A stretch of DNA of 64,000 nucleotides from Reyranella sp. (lineage in GTDB: Bacteria; Pseudomonadota; Alphaproteobacteria; Reyranellales; Reyranellaceae), in the NCBI RefSeq assembly GCF_017305915.1, contig NZ_JAFKJN010000010.1, positions 62,001 through 126,000 on the forward strand, given 5' to 3'. The stretch's first letter is position 1. Each line of letters begins with the position of its first letter. A program made the position numbers and the translations under genes. This document shows, piece by piece, positions 10,535 to 19,288 of the stretch. Below the pieces are notes generated by a model. It worked only from the letters and a program-made list of their open reading frames with translations. It searched no databases and was not told the DNA's origin.

Positions 10535-11251
10535 ATGATCGAACTCAGGCCTTTCGAGAAACTCGGCAAGTCGGACCACGGTTGGTTGAAGGCCAACTTC
10601 CACTTCAGCTTCGCCGACTATCGCAACAAGGATCGCGTGCATTGGGGCGCCCTGCGCGTCTGGAACAACGACAAGATCGCGCCGCAGACCGGCTTCCCGC
10701 CGCATCCCCATCGCGACATGGAGATCGTGACCTATGTCATCAAAGGCGCGATCACCCACCAGGATCACCTGGGCAACCAGGGCCGCACCGAGGCCGGCCA
10801 GATCCAGGTGATGAGCGCGGGCCAGGGCATCCAGCACGCCGAATACAACAAGGAGAACGACGAGACGGAGCTGTTCCAGATCTGGATCCTGCCGAACAAG
10901 GAAGGCGTGCCGGCGCGCTGGGAGACCGTGCAGTTCCCGGAGAACGCGCGCGACGGCAAGCTGGTGCCGCTGGCCTCCGGCCGCGGCCACGACGGCGCGA
11001 TCCCGCTCCATGCCGACGGCGCGCTGTTCGCCGGCAAGCTGAGAGCCGGCGAGACGATAAGGCAGAAGCTCGACGGCAAGCCGGCCTATCTCGTGCCCGC
11101 CAGGGGCAAGATCGAGGTGACGGGCGCCGACGGCAAGCCGGTCAAGGCCAACGCCCGCGACGGCGTCGCCGTGGTCGACCAGGCCGAGATCGAGATCAAG
11201 GCGGTCGAGGACGCCGAGATCGTGCTGGTCGAAACCGATCAGTTGAACTGA
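10535..11251 (+). CDS. pirin family protein (bicupin)
   Basis: A 238-residue pirin. The metal-binding cupin motif PHPHRDMEIVTYV is near residues 57-69, with partner residues in GQGIQHAEYN near 100, and a second cupin domain fills the C-terminal half. Length matches the YhhW-type quercetin dioxygenase-like group. The ATG at 10535 is preceded by aagaggt as a ribosome-binding site. It follows the dioxygenase gene by about 70 bases in the same direction. The substrate is uncertain; bacterial pirins include flavonoid-cleaving and regulatory members. Confidence 0.88.
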   Translation: MIELRPFEKLGKSDHGWLKANFHFSFADYRNKDRVHWGALRVWNNDKIAPQTGFPPHPHRDMEIVTYVIKGAITHQDHLGNQGRTEAGQIQVMSAGQGIQHAEYNKENDETELFQIWILPNKEGVPARWETVQFPENARDGKLVPLASGRGHDGAIPLHADGALFAGKLRAGETIRQKLDGKPAYLVPARGKIEVTGADGKPVKANARDGVAVVDQAEIEIKAVEDAEIVLVETDQLN

Positions 11252-11263
11252 TCCCAAAATCTC

Positions 11264-11408
11264 CCTCCCCCGTCAAAGCGCCTTCTGAGGCGCGACACGG
11301 GGGAGGTGCCCGAAGGGCGGAGGGGGAAAGCCCCAGTAAAGATCTGCAATTCGAAAATCGACTTTGAGGCCTTCCCCCTCCCTACCCTCCCCCGTATGAC
11401 GGGGGAGG
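11264..11408. repeat. two-ended palindromic element, copy A
   Basis: Two palindromes of the form cctccccc...gggggagg bound this element: 11264-11306 (with an inner gcgcc/ggcgc pair) and 11386-11408. Between them lies a purine-rich segment (ggagggggaaag) and its reverse-orientation counterpart (ccttccccctcc). The same plan is seen at 12769-13246 and 22838-22932. It sits between pirin and the SDR gene and probably also works as a terminator for pirin. Confidence 0.75.
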
Positions 11409-11427
11409 AGAAGAGAGGGAGGAGTGC

Positions 11428-12201
11428 ATGGCCTACAAGGGCTTCGATCTCAGCGGCAAGGTCGCGCTGGTGACCGGCGGCAACGGCGGCATCGGCTTCG
11501 GCATGGCCGACGCGATGGCGGAGGCCGGCGCCGATGTCTGCATCTGGGGCACGCGCAAGGAGAAGACCGACGCCGCGGCCGAGAAGCTCAGGCGCCACGG
11601 CCGCAAGGTCCATTCCCAGATCGTCGATGTCGGCGACGAGAAGCAGGTGATCGACGCCTTCGCCGAGACCGTGAAGGTGCTGGGCCACGTCGACAACTGC
11701 GTCGCCAATGCCGGTGTCTCGGGCCGCGGCAAGGGCTCGATCCTCGAGATGGACTACGAGGAATGGCGCCGCGTCACGCGGATCAACCTCGATGGCGTGT
11801 TCTTCACCTTCCGTGCGGCGGCCAAGCACATGGCCGAGCGCGGCAAGGGCGGCTCGCTGGTGGCGATGGCCAGCACCGCGGCGATCGAGGGCGCGGCGCG
11901 CTCCAGCCACTACGGCGCCAGCAAGGGCGGCGTCTGCGCCATGGTGCGGGCGCTGGCGGTCGAGCTCGCCCGCTACAACATCACGGTCAACTCGATCCTG
12001 CCGGGCTGGATCGAGACCGAGATGACGGCCAATGCCGTCGCCAACCCGAAGTTTGCCGGCAACGTCCTGCCGCGCATTCCGGAGCGGCGCTGGGGCGTCG
12101 GGGCCGATTTCGGTCCGCTGGCCGTCTACCTCGCCTCCGACGCGACCAAGTACACGACGGGGCGCGACTTCGTCATCGATGGCGGCTATACCCTTTTCTA
12201 A
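11428..12201 (+). CDS. SDR family NAD(P)-dependent oxidoreductase
   Basis: A 257-residue classical short-chain dehydrogenase. The cofactor motif TGGNGGIG is at residues 16-23, the NAG motif (VANAGVSG) near 91-98, the catalytic Ser in ASTAAIEG near 150, and the YGASK Tyr-Lys pair near 162. The C-terminal IDGGYTLF is typical. A strong ribosome-binding site (agggaggag) precedes the ATG and lies just after palindromic element A. The substrate is unknown. Confidence 0.9.
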   Translation: MAYKGFDLSGKVALVTGGNGGIGFGMADAMAEAGADVCIWGTRKEKTDAAAEKLRRHGRKVHSQIVDVGDEKQVIDAFAETVKVLGHVDNCVANAGVSGRGKGSILEMDYEEWRRVTRINLDGVFFTFRAAAKHMAERGKGGSLVAMASTAAIEGAARSSHYGASKGGVCAMVRALAVELARYNITVNSILPGWIETEMTANAVANPKFAGNVLPRIPERRWGVGADFGPLAVYLASDATKYTTGRDFVIDGGYTLF

Positions 12202-12227
12202 GCCTGAAGACTTCCGGAGTACCCAGG

Positions 12228-12758
12228 ATGATGAAGACGTTCGCCGCCGCTGCAGCCGCTCTGCTGATCGCGGTTCCCGCCGTGGCGCAGCAGCAGAAGC
12301 CCGTCGCGCCGGCCGCCGCCAAGCCGGCCGCTGCCGCGACCGCCGACGAGGACAAGTATGTCGGCTACTACTATGCCAAGCCGAACTCGACCGAGATCTA
12401 TCAGTCGGCCATGCAGATGATCGCCGGCGTCGACCGCGCCCAGCGCGTGCAGTTCGTCACCGTGGTGTCGCAGGGCACGATCCAGTCGTCCTATCGCGTG
12501 CCCTACTCGGTGTTCGTCAAGGGCGAGAAGGCCGACAAGCTGATTATCGTCGGCCTGGCGCCCAACGAGTTCGGCACGATCTACCGCATGCGCGCGCTGC
12601 TCGCGAACATGACGACGATGTCGCGCCTGTCGCCGTTCTTCCAGGAGCGCACGGTGGCCGAGGACGCGACGTTCTTCGACCTGCTGAAGCTGCTCGGCTT
12701 CACCTCGGTGACCATCACCGACGGCGACAAGCTCACTCACCAGGTGACAATCAAGTAG
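12228..12758 (+). CDS. secreted hypothetical protein
   Basis: A 176-residue protein with a clear signal peptide: MMKTF, an alanine/leucine-rich core, and a VAQQQ cleavage region at about residues 20-22. A low-complexity Ala/Pro/Lys linker (residues 22-42) is followed by a folded domain of about 130 residues. I do not recognise the family. It starts 26 bases after the SDR stop and may be cotranscribed. Two adjacent ATG codons (12228 and 12231) are possible starts. A location in the periplasm is likely. Confidence 0.75.
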   Translation: MMKTFAAAAAALLIAVPAVAQQQKPVAPAAAKPAAAATADEDKYVGYYYAKPNSTEIYQSAMQMIAGVDRAQRVQFVTVVSQGTIQSSYRVPYSVFVKGEKADKLIIVGLAPNEFGTIYRMRALLANMTTMSRLSPFFQERTVAEDATFFDLLKLLGFTSVTITDGDKLTHQVTIK

Positions 12759-12768
12759 AGGTCTTCCA

Positions 12769-13246
12769 CCTCCCCCGTCATACGGGGGAGGCCGGGAGGG
12801 GGAAAGCCTCAGTCGAAGCGCCCGTCCATCTCAGGCCGATGCAGCGCCTGACAAATGGTTTCGACGACCGCTTCGGTCTCTGAAAAGACCTGCCCATTCA
12901 GAATCGCAGCACACGGTAGCCATGCTGCCTCAGGTAGGCGTCGCGACGCGCGTCGTAAGGCGCGTCGATCACATGTTGACTGCCGTCGAGCTCCACGATC
13001 AGGCCGGCTTCCAGACAAACAAAGTCGCAGACATACTTTCCCATCGGATGCTGACGACGGAACTTGAAGCCGTTCAGTTGGCGACCTCGCAGGTGGCGCC
13101 AGAGGAGCTTCTCGGCTTCGGTCGCGGTGTTGCGGAGTTCCTGGGCGTAGCTTGTCATCGGCGAACTGAAGCGCCAATTCTGGGCGTAGATTAGGCGAAA
13201 GCAGCAACTATCGGTTGCCTTCCCCCTCCCCTGTATGACGGGGAGG
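12769..13246. mobile_element. two-ended palindromic element, copy B, carrying a DUF559 gene
   Basis: Palindromes at 12769-12791 and 13225-13246 (cctccccc/gggggagg type; the second has four rather than five C/G) bound a 478-base unit. Inside each end is the same purine-rich tail seen in the other copies (ggagggggaaag on one side, ccttccccctcc on the other). The interior holds the minus-strand DUF559 gene. This looks like a gene-bearing version of elements A and C. Confidence 0.6.
12809..13158 (-). pseudogene. DUF559 endonuclease-fold protein, frameshifted
   Basis: A minus-strand reading frame encodes an 86-residue DUF559 domain (restriction endonuclease-like fold related to very-short-patch repair nucleases). 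It includes RNTATEAEKLLW, FRRQHPMGKYVCDF, VELDGSQH and YDARRDAYL, and then stops at 12898 after GYRVLRF. Family members continue with a Trp-Asn pair and a helical tail, and exactly that tail (NGQVFSETEAVVETI) is found in another frame down to 12809. Restoring one base at 12899 (TGG instead of TG) rebuilds an uninterrupted protein of about 116 residues. Either a real inactivating deletion or a sequencing error. The gene sits inside palindromic element B. Confidence 0.8.
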
Positions 13247-13249
13247 AAG

Positions 13250-14401
13250 TCAGAGGATCGCCTTATCAATCTCCGCGTGGTACCAGCCCAGCGCTTTCTC
13301 GAATTTGCCGAAGGTCTGCTGCCGGTTCGCTCCCGTATGGCAGTTGCGCTGGATTGTCTCGCCGATGCCCAGGTCCTCGACCAGCGCCGAGGCGAACAGG
13401 TTGCGGTTGGCTTCCCAGTAGCTCTCCGGCTTCTTCGCCTTCTCCTCCGGGCTGATCAGCACCGAGAAGTGCAGCACCGATTCCTCGGGCCCGATCGGGA
13501 AGCTGGTGAAGATGCCGCAATGGTCCTGGGTGTAGGTCAGCACCGTGTTGGGAAACATCGCATAGAGCACGATCGCATGGTCGGTGATGCGCCAGTCCTC
13601 TTTCGGCTGCCCCTCCAGCTCGGTGAGCGTGCGCTTGGCCGCCGCGATGCGGATATGCTGCCCTAGCTGCTCGTAGGTCGCGATGTTGTCGAGGAACAGC
13701 GGGAATACCGTCTCGGGATGCAGGTAGCGGAAATGGTAGAGTTCGAGGAAGGTGTCGATCACCAGCTTCCAGTTCATCTTCTTGGCGATCGGCTCGAAGC
13801 TGTGCCGCTCCCAGCCCTCCATGGTCCAGCCTTCGAGGTCGGGCTGCAGTTGGCCGAGATAGGCGTCGATGTCGAGGGTCGCGTCCTCGTGATCGTCGAG
13901 CGCGGTCGGCACGACCCAGATCAGCCCGTACTTCTCGGCCGCCTTCAGCCGGCGCAGGCCGTATTTGCTTTTGTCGACCTCGCCGAACGCCGTGCCGTCG
14001 GTGATGCCAAGCAGCCGGCCGGTGAGGTCGTAGGCCCAGCCGTGATAGGCGCAGACGAAGGCGCGCTTGTTGGCGCCGCACGCCGCCTGTTCGACGCAGG
14101 CGCTGCGATGGCGGCAGACATTGAGGAAGGCCCGCAGTACGCCGTCGGTGCCGCGCGCGATCAGGATCGGCTGGCCTGACGCGTCGTGGGTGACGAAGTC
14201 GCCGGGCGCGGCGACCTGCGCCGAGTGGCCGACCACGATCGGGTGCCGGCGGAACAGCACGTCGACCTCGCGCCGGTATTGCACGGGATCGAAGTAGCCC
14301 TCGACCGGCGTGTGGCTGAGACCGGGTCCGTCGTCCCGCGTGTTGGTACGCACCATACGCAACATACGCTCGAGATACGCAACCTGGTCCGCATGCCGCA
14401 T
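13250..14401 (-). CDS. aromatic ring-hydroxylating dioxygenase alpha subunit (Rieske oxygenase)
   Basis: A 383-residue Rieske non-heme iron oxygenase. The Rieske centre has C-x-H (CRHR, near residue 82) and C-x2-H (CAYH, near 102). The mononuclear iron site is seen in NWKLVIDTFLELYHFRYLHPE near 200-220, with two histidines. The length and the single-subunit context fit phenylpropionate- or carnitine-type oxygenases that use a separate reductase; none is adjacent. It follows an SDR gene by 14 bases on the same strand. Substrate unknown, probably an aromatic or quaternary compound. Confidence 0.9.
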   Translation of the reverse strand: MRHADQVAYLERMLRMVRTNTRDDGPGLSHTPVEGYFDPVQYRREVDVLFRRHPIVVGHSAQVAAPGDFVTHDASGQPILIARGTDGVLRAFLNVCRHRSACVEQAACGANKRAFVCAYHGWAYDLTGRLLGITDGTAFGEVDKSKYGLRRLKAAEKYGLIWVVPTALDDHEDATLDIDAYLGQLQPDLEGWTMEGWERHSFEPIAKKMNWKLVIDTFLELYHFRYLHPETVFPLFLDNIATYEQLGQHIRIAAAKRTLTELEGQPKEDWRITDHAIVLYAMFPNTVLTYTQDHCGIFTSFPIGPEESVLHFSVLISPEEKAKKPESYWEANRNLFASALVEDLGIGETIQRNCHTGANRQQTFGKFEKALGWYHAEIDKAIL

Positions 14402-14415
14402 GGCCGGCCTCCGGG

Positions 14416-15178
14416 TTAAATGGCGTTCATGCCGCCGTCGATCACCAGTTCGGTGCCGGTGACGAAGCGCGACTCGTCCGAAATCAGGTACAGGATGCCA
14501 TAGGCGATGTCCTCGGGCGTGCCGAATTCGCCGATCGGGATGGTCCGGAGCGCCCGTTCGCGGGCCTTGTCGTTGGGCAGGATGCCCTGGCCCATCGGCG
14601 TCATGATGATGCCGGGATGGACCGAATTGCAGCGGATCCTGTAGCCCTTGCGGGCGCAGTCCATCGCCACCGTCTTGGTGAACTGCCGCACCGCGCCCTT
14701 GCTGGCGCCGTAGGCCGACAGCGCCGGCGTGCCGAGGAAGGCCGCCAGCGACGAGGTGTTGACGATCGATCCGCCGCCCGACTGCTTCATCGCCGGCACG
14801 CCGTACTTGCAGCCCAGGAACACGCCCTGGACGTTGATCGACAGCATGCGCTGCCATTGCTCGACCGTCTCGGTCTCGAAGGTCGAGGGGAAAGGCCCGG
14901 CGATGCCGGCATTGTTGACCAGCCCGTTCAGCCTGCCTTCGCGCGCCATCACCGCATCGATGATGCGCTTCCAGTCCTCCTCGCGGGCCGTGTCGTGCTC
15001 CTCGAAGCGCATTGCCGCCGATCTGCTGGACGGTCTCCAGCCCGCCCGGCTGGTTGATGTCGGTCACGATCACGGTGGCGCCCTCGGCTGCCAGCAGCTT
15101 CGCGGTGGCGCGGCCGATGCCCGACCCCGCCCCCGTCACCAGTACGACCTTGCCTGCAACCCGGCTCATGCGTTCCAT
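14416..15178 (-). pseudogene. SDR family oxidoreductase, frameshifted
   Basis: The N-terminal part (from ATG 15169, or 15178) encodes a normal SDR nucleotide-binding start: VLVTGAGSGIGRATAK, then VTDINQPGG. The rest of the enzyme is in a different frame from about 15012: VNNAGIAG, Ser in NTSSLAAF, YGASK, and the C-terminal VIDGGMNAI. The frame changes near 15015-15025, just after a QQIGG stretch, by a net loss of two bases modulo three (a five-base deletion between short repeats would also fit). Upstream of the Rieske oxygenase gene in the same direction. Either inactivated or a sequencing error. Confidence 0.75.
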
Positions 15179-15244
15179 CCCTGAACTGTCTTGAGCCAAG
15201 GCTAGAAGCGGCGCAGCTTGGGCTCAAGCAGGGAGGTGGCCCCG

Positions 15245-15841
15245 ATGGCCCGCACACTGGAATTCTACTTCGACTATGGCAGCCCCTATTCGTACCTGGC
15301 CGACACCCAGGTCGAGGCGATCGCCCGGCGCGCCGGGGCAACGCTCCAGCGCAAGCCGATGCTGCTGGGCGGCGTGTTCAAGGCGACCGGCAACGCCTCG
15401 CCCATGACGGTGGCGCTGAAATCCAGATGGAGCGCCTTCGACATGCCGATGTGGGCGCGCCACTACGGCGTGCCGTTCAACCGCAATCCCCACTTCCCGG
15501 TGAACACGCTGGCGCTGATGCGCGGCGCCGCGGCGGCTGAGATCGACGGCGTGTTCGAGACCTATCACCCGGCGATGTATCGGGCGATGTGGGTCGACGG
15601 CCGGAACCTCAACGACATCGAGGAAGTCGCCGCCGTGCTGACCGCGGCCGGTCTCGACGCCCGGAAGTTCGGCCAGCGCATCCAGGACCAGGACGTGAAG
15701 GACCGCCTCAAATCGACCACCGACGAGGCCGTGGAACGCGGCGTGTTCGGCGCCCCGACGATGTTCGTCGGCGACATGATGTTCTTCGGCAACGACCGTC
15801 TGCCGTTCGTCGAGTTGGCCTTGAAGGGAGAGCTCAAGTGA
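15245..15841 (+). CDS. 2-hydroxychromene-2-carboxylate isomerase-like protein (DsbA/kappa GST fold)
   Basis: A 198-residue member of the DsbA-like glutathione transferase kappa group. The active-site region FYFDYGSPYSYL is at residues 6-17, with a serine at the glutathione-contacting position, and the C-terminal GVFGAPTMFVGD is typical. Enzymes of this group isomerise 2-hydroxychromene-2-carboxylate in naphthalene-type degradation. ATG 15245 is chosen because gggaggtgg lies 6-14 bases upstream. It is divergent from the frameshifted SDR/Rieske pair and overlaps the OmpA-like gene by 4 bases. Confidence 0.87.
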   Translation: MARTLEFYFDYGSPYSYLADTQVEAIARRAGATLQRKPMLLGGVFKATGNASPMTVALKSRWSAFDMPMWARHYGVPFNRNPHFPVNTLALMRGAAAAEIDGVFETYHPAMYRAMWVDGRNLNDIEEVAAVLTAAGLDARKFGQRIQDQDVKDRLKSTTDEAVERGVFGAPTMFVGDMMFFGNDRLPFVELALKGELK

Positions 15842-16272
15842 TCCGTCCCGCCCTGCTTGCGATCGGCCTGGTGCTGGCCGGCACACCCGCGGGGGCGCAG
15901 ACGGTTGGGCCGTGCCCGGGCAATGTCGGCTCGGCGGCGGTATCCAAGCCGAGTTGGGTGCTGTTCGACCTCGGCAGCGCGGTGGTGAAGCCCGAATACA
16001 AGGCGACGATCGCCGAGGCGGCCAAGACCGCCAAGGCGCGCCAGGCGACCAAGGTCTGCGTGGTCGGCCAGACCGACAAGCTGGGCGACAAGAGCTACAA
16101 CGCCAAGCTGGCACAGCAGCGCTCGCAGGCGGTCGCCGCCGAGCTGATCAAGGCGGGCTACCCGGCCAAGGACGTGGTGATCGCCTCCAACCCCGAGGCG
16201 TTCGGCAACATGAGCTTCGGCGGCAGCGACGCGTCGGAGAAGGACCGCCGCGTCACCATCATCCCGCGTTAG
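15838..16272 (+). CDS. OmpA-family domain protein (secreted)
   Basis: A 144-residue protein with a signal peptide (VIRPALLAIGLVLAGTPAGA) and a C-terminal OmpA-like peptidoglycan-associated domain. The segments WVLFDLGSAVV, VVGQTDKLGDKSYN, LAQQRSQAVAAEL and DRRVTI match the fold. It starts at a GTG that overlaps the isomerase stop (GTGA), which indicates coupling. Likely periplasmic, associated with the cell wall. It overlaps the convergent quinone oxidoreductase gene by 4 bases. Confidence 0.82.
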   Translation: MIRPALLAIGLVLAGTPAGAQTVGPCPGNVGSAAVSKPSWVLFDLGSAVVKPEYKATIAEAAKTAKARQATKVCVVGQTDKLGDKSYNAKLAQQRSQAVAAELIKAGYPAKDVVIASNPEAFGNMSFGGSDASEKDRRVTIIPR

Positions 16273-17255
16273 GCCGTCGTGATCACGACCTTGCCGACGA
16301 CCTGACGGTCGATCAGCGCCCGGAAGGCGTCGGCCGCGCGCTCCATCGGGAAGCAGTGCGAGATGTGAGGGCGCATGACGCCCTGCGCGGCGAGCTTCGG
16401 CAGCACTTCGATGTAATCGCGGCCGAGCTCGGGCGCGATCCGCGCGATGGTCTCGCCGGCCCGCACGCCGAGGACCGTCAGGCCTTTGATCAGCACGTGG
16501 TTGGACATGATCGTGCTCGGCCCACCCGAGGTAAAGCCGATGATCAGCAGTCGCGCGCCGTAGGCCGCAGCGCGCATGGATTTCTCCAGCACCTCGCCGC
16601 CCACCGGATCGTAGATCACATCGGCGCCCTTGCCGCCGGTCAGCTCCTTCACTGCCGCCACGAAATCGGTCGTGCGGTAGTTCACGACCGCATCGGCGCC
16701 GCTATGGCTCTTCACGATCGCGAGCCGCGCATCGTCGCCGCCGGTCGCGATCACGTAAGCGCCGAGATGCTTGGCGAGTTGCACCGCCGCCAACCCGACG
16801 CCGCCCGACGCGCCGTGCACCAGCACGACGTCGCCCTTCTTCGTTCCGGCGCGATGGACCAGCGCGTGATAGGCGGTGTGGGCGGCGACGCGGTAGCCCG
16901 CGCCCTCGATCTCCGACCAACCGTCGGGCAGGCGCATCATGCCGTCCGGCTTGGTCACCTTGGCGTACTCGGCAAAGGCGCCCGGCCGCACGCCGAAGAT
17001 CACCTTGTCGCCGGGCTTCCAGCCTCGGACGTCGCTGCCGACGGCATGGATGGTGCCGGCCCCTTCCATGCCGGGAATGAACGGCACTTGCTGCTTGTGC
17101 TGATAGGTGCCGGCGACCGAGAGGATGTCGGGGAAATTGACGCCCGCCGCGCCGACCCGGACGACGACGTCGCGCGGCCCCGGCTCGGGCGTCGGAACCT
17201 CTTTGACCTGGAGGACGGAGGGATCGCCGAGGCGATCGGCAACGACCGCCCGCAT
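16269..17255 (-). CDS. NADPH:quinone oxidoreductase family protein
   Basis: A 328-residue zinc-independent medium-chain dehydrogenase/reductase. The N-terminal GroES-like domain carries VGVNFPDIL-type residues (AAGVNFPD) and the NADPH fold has VHGASGGVGLAAVQLAK near residue 145. No catalytic zinc cysteines are present, as expected for the quinone oxidoreductase class. It begins 4 bases after the carbamoyltransferase stop on the same strand, so it is probably the last gene of that transcript. Confidence 0.9.
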   Translation of the reverse strand: MRAVVADRLGDPSVLQVKEVPTPEPGPRDVVVRVGAAGVNFPDILSVAGTYQHKQQVPFIPGMEGAGTIHAVGSDVRGWKPGDKVIFGVRPGAFAEYAKVTKPDGMMRLPDGWSEIEGAGYRVAAHTAYHALVHRAGTKKGDVVLVHGASGGVGLAAVQLAKHLGAYVIATGGDDARLAIVKSHSGADAVVNYRTTDFVAAVKELTGGKGADVIYDPVGGEVLEKSMRAAAYGARLLIIGFTSGGPSTIMSNHVLIKGLTVLGVRAGETIARIAPELGRDYIEVLPKLAAQGVMRPHISHCFPMERAADAFRALIDRQVVGKVVITTA

Positions 17256-17259
17256 GAGG

Positions 17260-19098
17260 CTAGTCGAGCTCGAAGGCGTTCTTGTAGTCGAGCTTCAGGG
17301 CCGGATCCTGGTCTTCCTTCTTGAGGAAGCAGTTGCCGACCACCAGCACCTCGATCTCGCTGCCCATGAAGCAGCGGAAGGCGTCCTCGGGCGTGCAGAC
17401 GATCGGCTCGCCGCGCACGTTGAACGAGGTGTTCACGACCACCGAGCTGCCGGTCTGCTGCTTGAACGACGAGATCAGGTCGTGGAACGCCGGATTGGTC
17501 TCCTTGTGCACCGTCTGGATGCGGCCGGAATAGTCGATGTGCGTCACCGCCGGGATGTCCGACCGCGGCACGTTCAGCTTGTCGATGCCGAACAGCTTGT
17601 CTTCCTCGGCGGTCATGGTGCGGCGGCGCTCTTCCTTCACCGGCGCCACCATCAGCATGTAGGGGCTGTCGGTGTGGATGTCGAAATACTTGTCGACGTC
17701 CTCGCGCAGCACCGCCGGCGCGAACGGCCGGAACGACTCGCGGTACTTCACCTTGAGGTTCAGCGTCTTCTGCATCGACGGCGAGCGGGCGTCGCCGAGG
17801 ATCGAGCGGGCGCCCAGCGAGCGCGGCCCGAACTCCATGCGGCCCTGCATCCAGCCGACCGCCTTCTCGCTGGCGAGCGCCTCGGCGGTGTGAAAGATCA
17901 TCTTGTCGTAGGGCAGCTGGACGAATTTGGCGCCGGCCTTGGTCAGGCGCTCGGCGATCTCGTCGTCCTCGTAGGCCGGCCCGAGATAGGAGCCCTCCAT
18001 GCCGTCCATGTGGCCGTTGAGCTTGCGCGCCTGGCCGAGATAGCCGTGATAGGCGGCATAGGCGGCACCGACCGCGCCGCCGGCATCGCCGGCCGCCGGT
18101 TGCACCCAGATGCCGTCGAAGATGTTCTCGCGCAGCAGCTTGCCGTTGGCGACGCAGTTCAGCGCCACACCGCCCGCGAGGCAGATGTTCCTGGCGCCCG
18201 TCTCCTTCTTCACCGAGCGGGCGAGGCGCAGCACGATCTCCTCGGTCACCGCCTGGATCGAGGCGGCGAGGTCCATGTGCTTCTGGGCCAGCAGCTCCTT
18301 GTCGGGCTTGCGCGCCGGTCCGCCGAACAGGTCGGCGAACTTGTCGTTGGTCATGCGCAGGCCGGTGCAATAGTCGAAATAGGTCTGGTCGAGCCGGAAG
18401 GTGCCGTCTTCCTTGAGGTCGACGATGTTGTTCAGGATCGTGTCCTTGAACTTCGGCTCGCCGTAGGGCGCCAGCCCCATCACCTTGTACTCGCCCGAGT
18501 TCACCTTGAAGCCCGTGTAATAGGTGAAGGCCGAATAGAGCAGGCCGATCGAGTGCGGGAAGTGGATCTCCTTCAGCATCTCGAGCTTGTTGCCCTGGCC
18601 CCAGGCGAGCGAGGTCGTCGCCCATTCGCCGACGCCGTCCATGCACAGGATCGCGGCCTCCTCATAGGGCGACGGGAAGAACGCCGAGGCGGCGTGGCTC
18701 TGGTGATGCTCGCCGAACAGCAGGCGCTTGTGCCAGTCGAAGTCCGGTTGCCACTTCTTCATCTCGTCGCGCAGCAGGGTCTTCTGGAACAGCTTCTCCT
18801 TCAGCCACAGCGGCATGGCCATGCGGAAGGAGCTGAAGCCGCGCGGCGCGAAGGCGAGGTAGGTCTCGAGCAGCCGCTCGAACTTCAGGAACGGCTTGTC
18901 GTAGAAGGCGACGTAATCGACGTCGGCCAGCTTGATGCCGGCCTGGTCGAGGCAGTAGTTCACCGCGTGCTCGGGGAAGCCGGAGTCGTGCTTCTTGCGG
19001 GTGAAGCGCTCTTCCTGCGCGGCACCGACGAGCTTGCCGTCCTCGATCAGCGCCGCGGCGCTGTCATGGTAGAAGGCCGAGATCCCCAGTACCCGCAT
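17260..19098 (-). CDS. carbamoyltransferase (NodU/CmcH/TobZ family)
   Basis: A 612-residue O-carbamoyltransferase. The N-terminal ASKHA-fold, Kae1-like domain starts with GISAFYHDSAAALI and has the metal-binding GEHHQSHAASAF motif near residue 133. ATP-binding segments LAGGVALNCVANGK and GRMEFGPRSLGARSIL follow, and the C-terminal YrdC-like part has VNTSFNVRGEPIV near 545. Family members transfer carbamoyl phosphate-derived carbamoyl groups to hydroxyls of small molecules or glycans. It is cotranscribed with DUF5989 and SxtJ-like genes; no recognisable antibiotic or Nod-factor genes are nearby, so the acceptor is unknown. Confidence 0.93.
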   Translation of the reverse strand: MRVLGISAFYHDSAAALIEDGKLVGAAQEERFTRKKHDSGFPEHAVNYCLDQAGIKLADVDYVAFYDKPFLKFERLLETYLAFAPRGFSSFRMAMPLWLKEKLFQKTLLRDEMKKWQPDFDWHKRLLFGEHHQSHAASAFFPSPYEEAAILCMDGVGEWATTSLAWGQGNKLEMLKEIHFPHSIGLLYSAFTYYTGFKVNSGEYKVMGLAPYGEPKFKDTILNNIVDLKEDGTFRLDQTYFDYCTGLRMTNDKFADLFGGPARKPDKELLAQKHMDLAASIQAVTEEIVLRLARSVKKETGARNICLAGGVALNCVANGKLLRENIFDGIWVQPAAGDAGGAVGAAYAAYHGYLGQARKLNGHMDGMEGSYLGPAYEDDEIAERLTKAGAKFVQLPYDKMIFHTAEALASEKAVGWMQGRMEFGPRSLGARSILGDARSPSMQKTLNLKVKYRESFRPFAPAVLREDVDKYFDIHTDSPYMLMVAPVKEERRRTMTAEEDKLFGIDKLNVPRSDIPAVTHIDYSGRIQTVHKETNPAFHDLISSFKQQTGSSVVVNTSFNVRGEPIVCTPEDAFRCFMGSEIEVLVVGNCFLKKEDQDPALKLDYKNAFELD

Positions 19099-19116
19099 GT
19101 TCGCCCCGCGTGTTCG

Positions 19117-19269
19117 CTAGAACAGCGTGTAGATGAACGGCGCGATCGCCGAGCCCTTGGTCAGCACGATCAGGCCGCCGAAGATCACCATCATGATCAT
19201 GATCGGCAGCAGCCAGAACTTCTTGCGCTCCCGCATGAACGCCCAAAGCTCGACGATAATCGAACCCAT
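19117..19269 (-). CDS. DUF5989 family small membrane protein
   Basis: A 50-residue minus-strand gene: MGSIIVELWAFMRERKKFWL, then LPIMIMMVIFGGLIVLTKGS and a short tail ending FIYTLF. The layout is an amphipathic basic helix followed by one membrane helix of about 20 residues. The WAFMRERKKFWLLP region is the hallmark of DUF5989. It sits between the SxtJ-like gene (19 bases upstream) and the carbamoyltransferase (18 bases downstream), the arrangement in which the family is normally found. Function unknown; probably a membrane tether or partner for the carbamoyltransferase. Confidence 0.85.
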   Translation of the reverse strand: MGSIIVELWAFMRERKKFWLLPIMIMMVIFGGLIVLTKGSAIAPFIYTLF

Positions 19270-19288
19270 AGTCTCCCTACTCCCGCGA

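Noticed and set aside
12898..12900. UGA in the DUF559 gene as a possible selenocysteine codon.
   Set aside because: The position corresponds to a tryptophan, not cysteine, and the downstream protein continues in another frame, so a deletion explains it.
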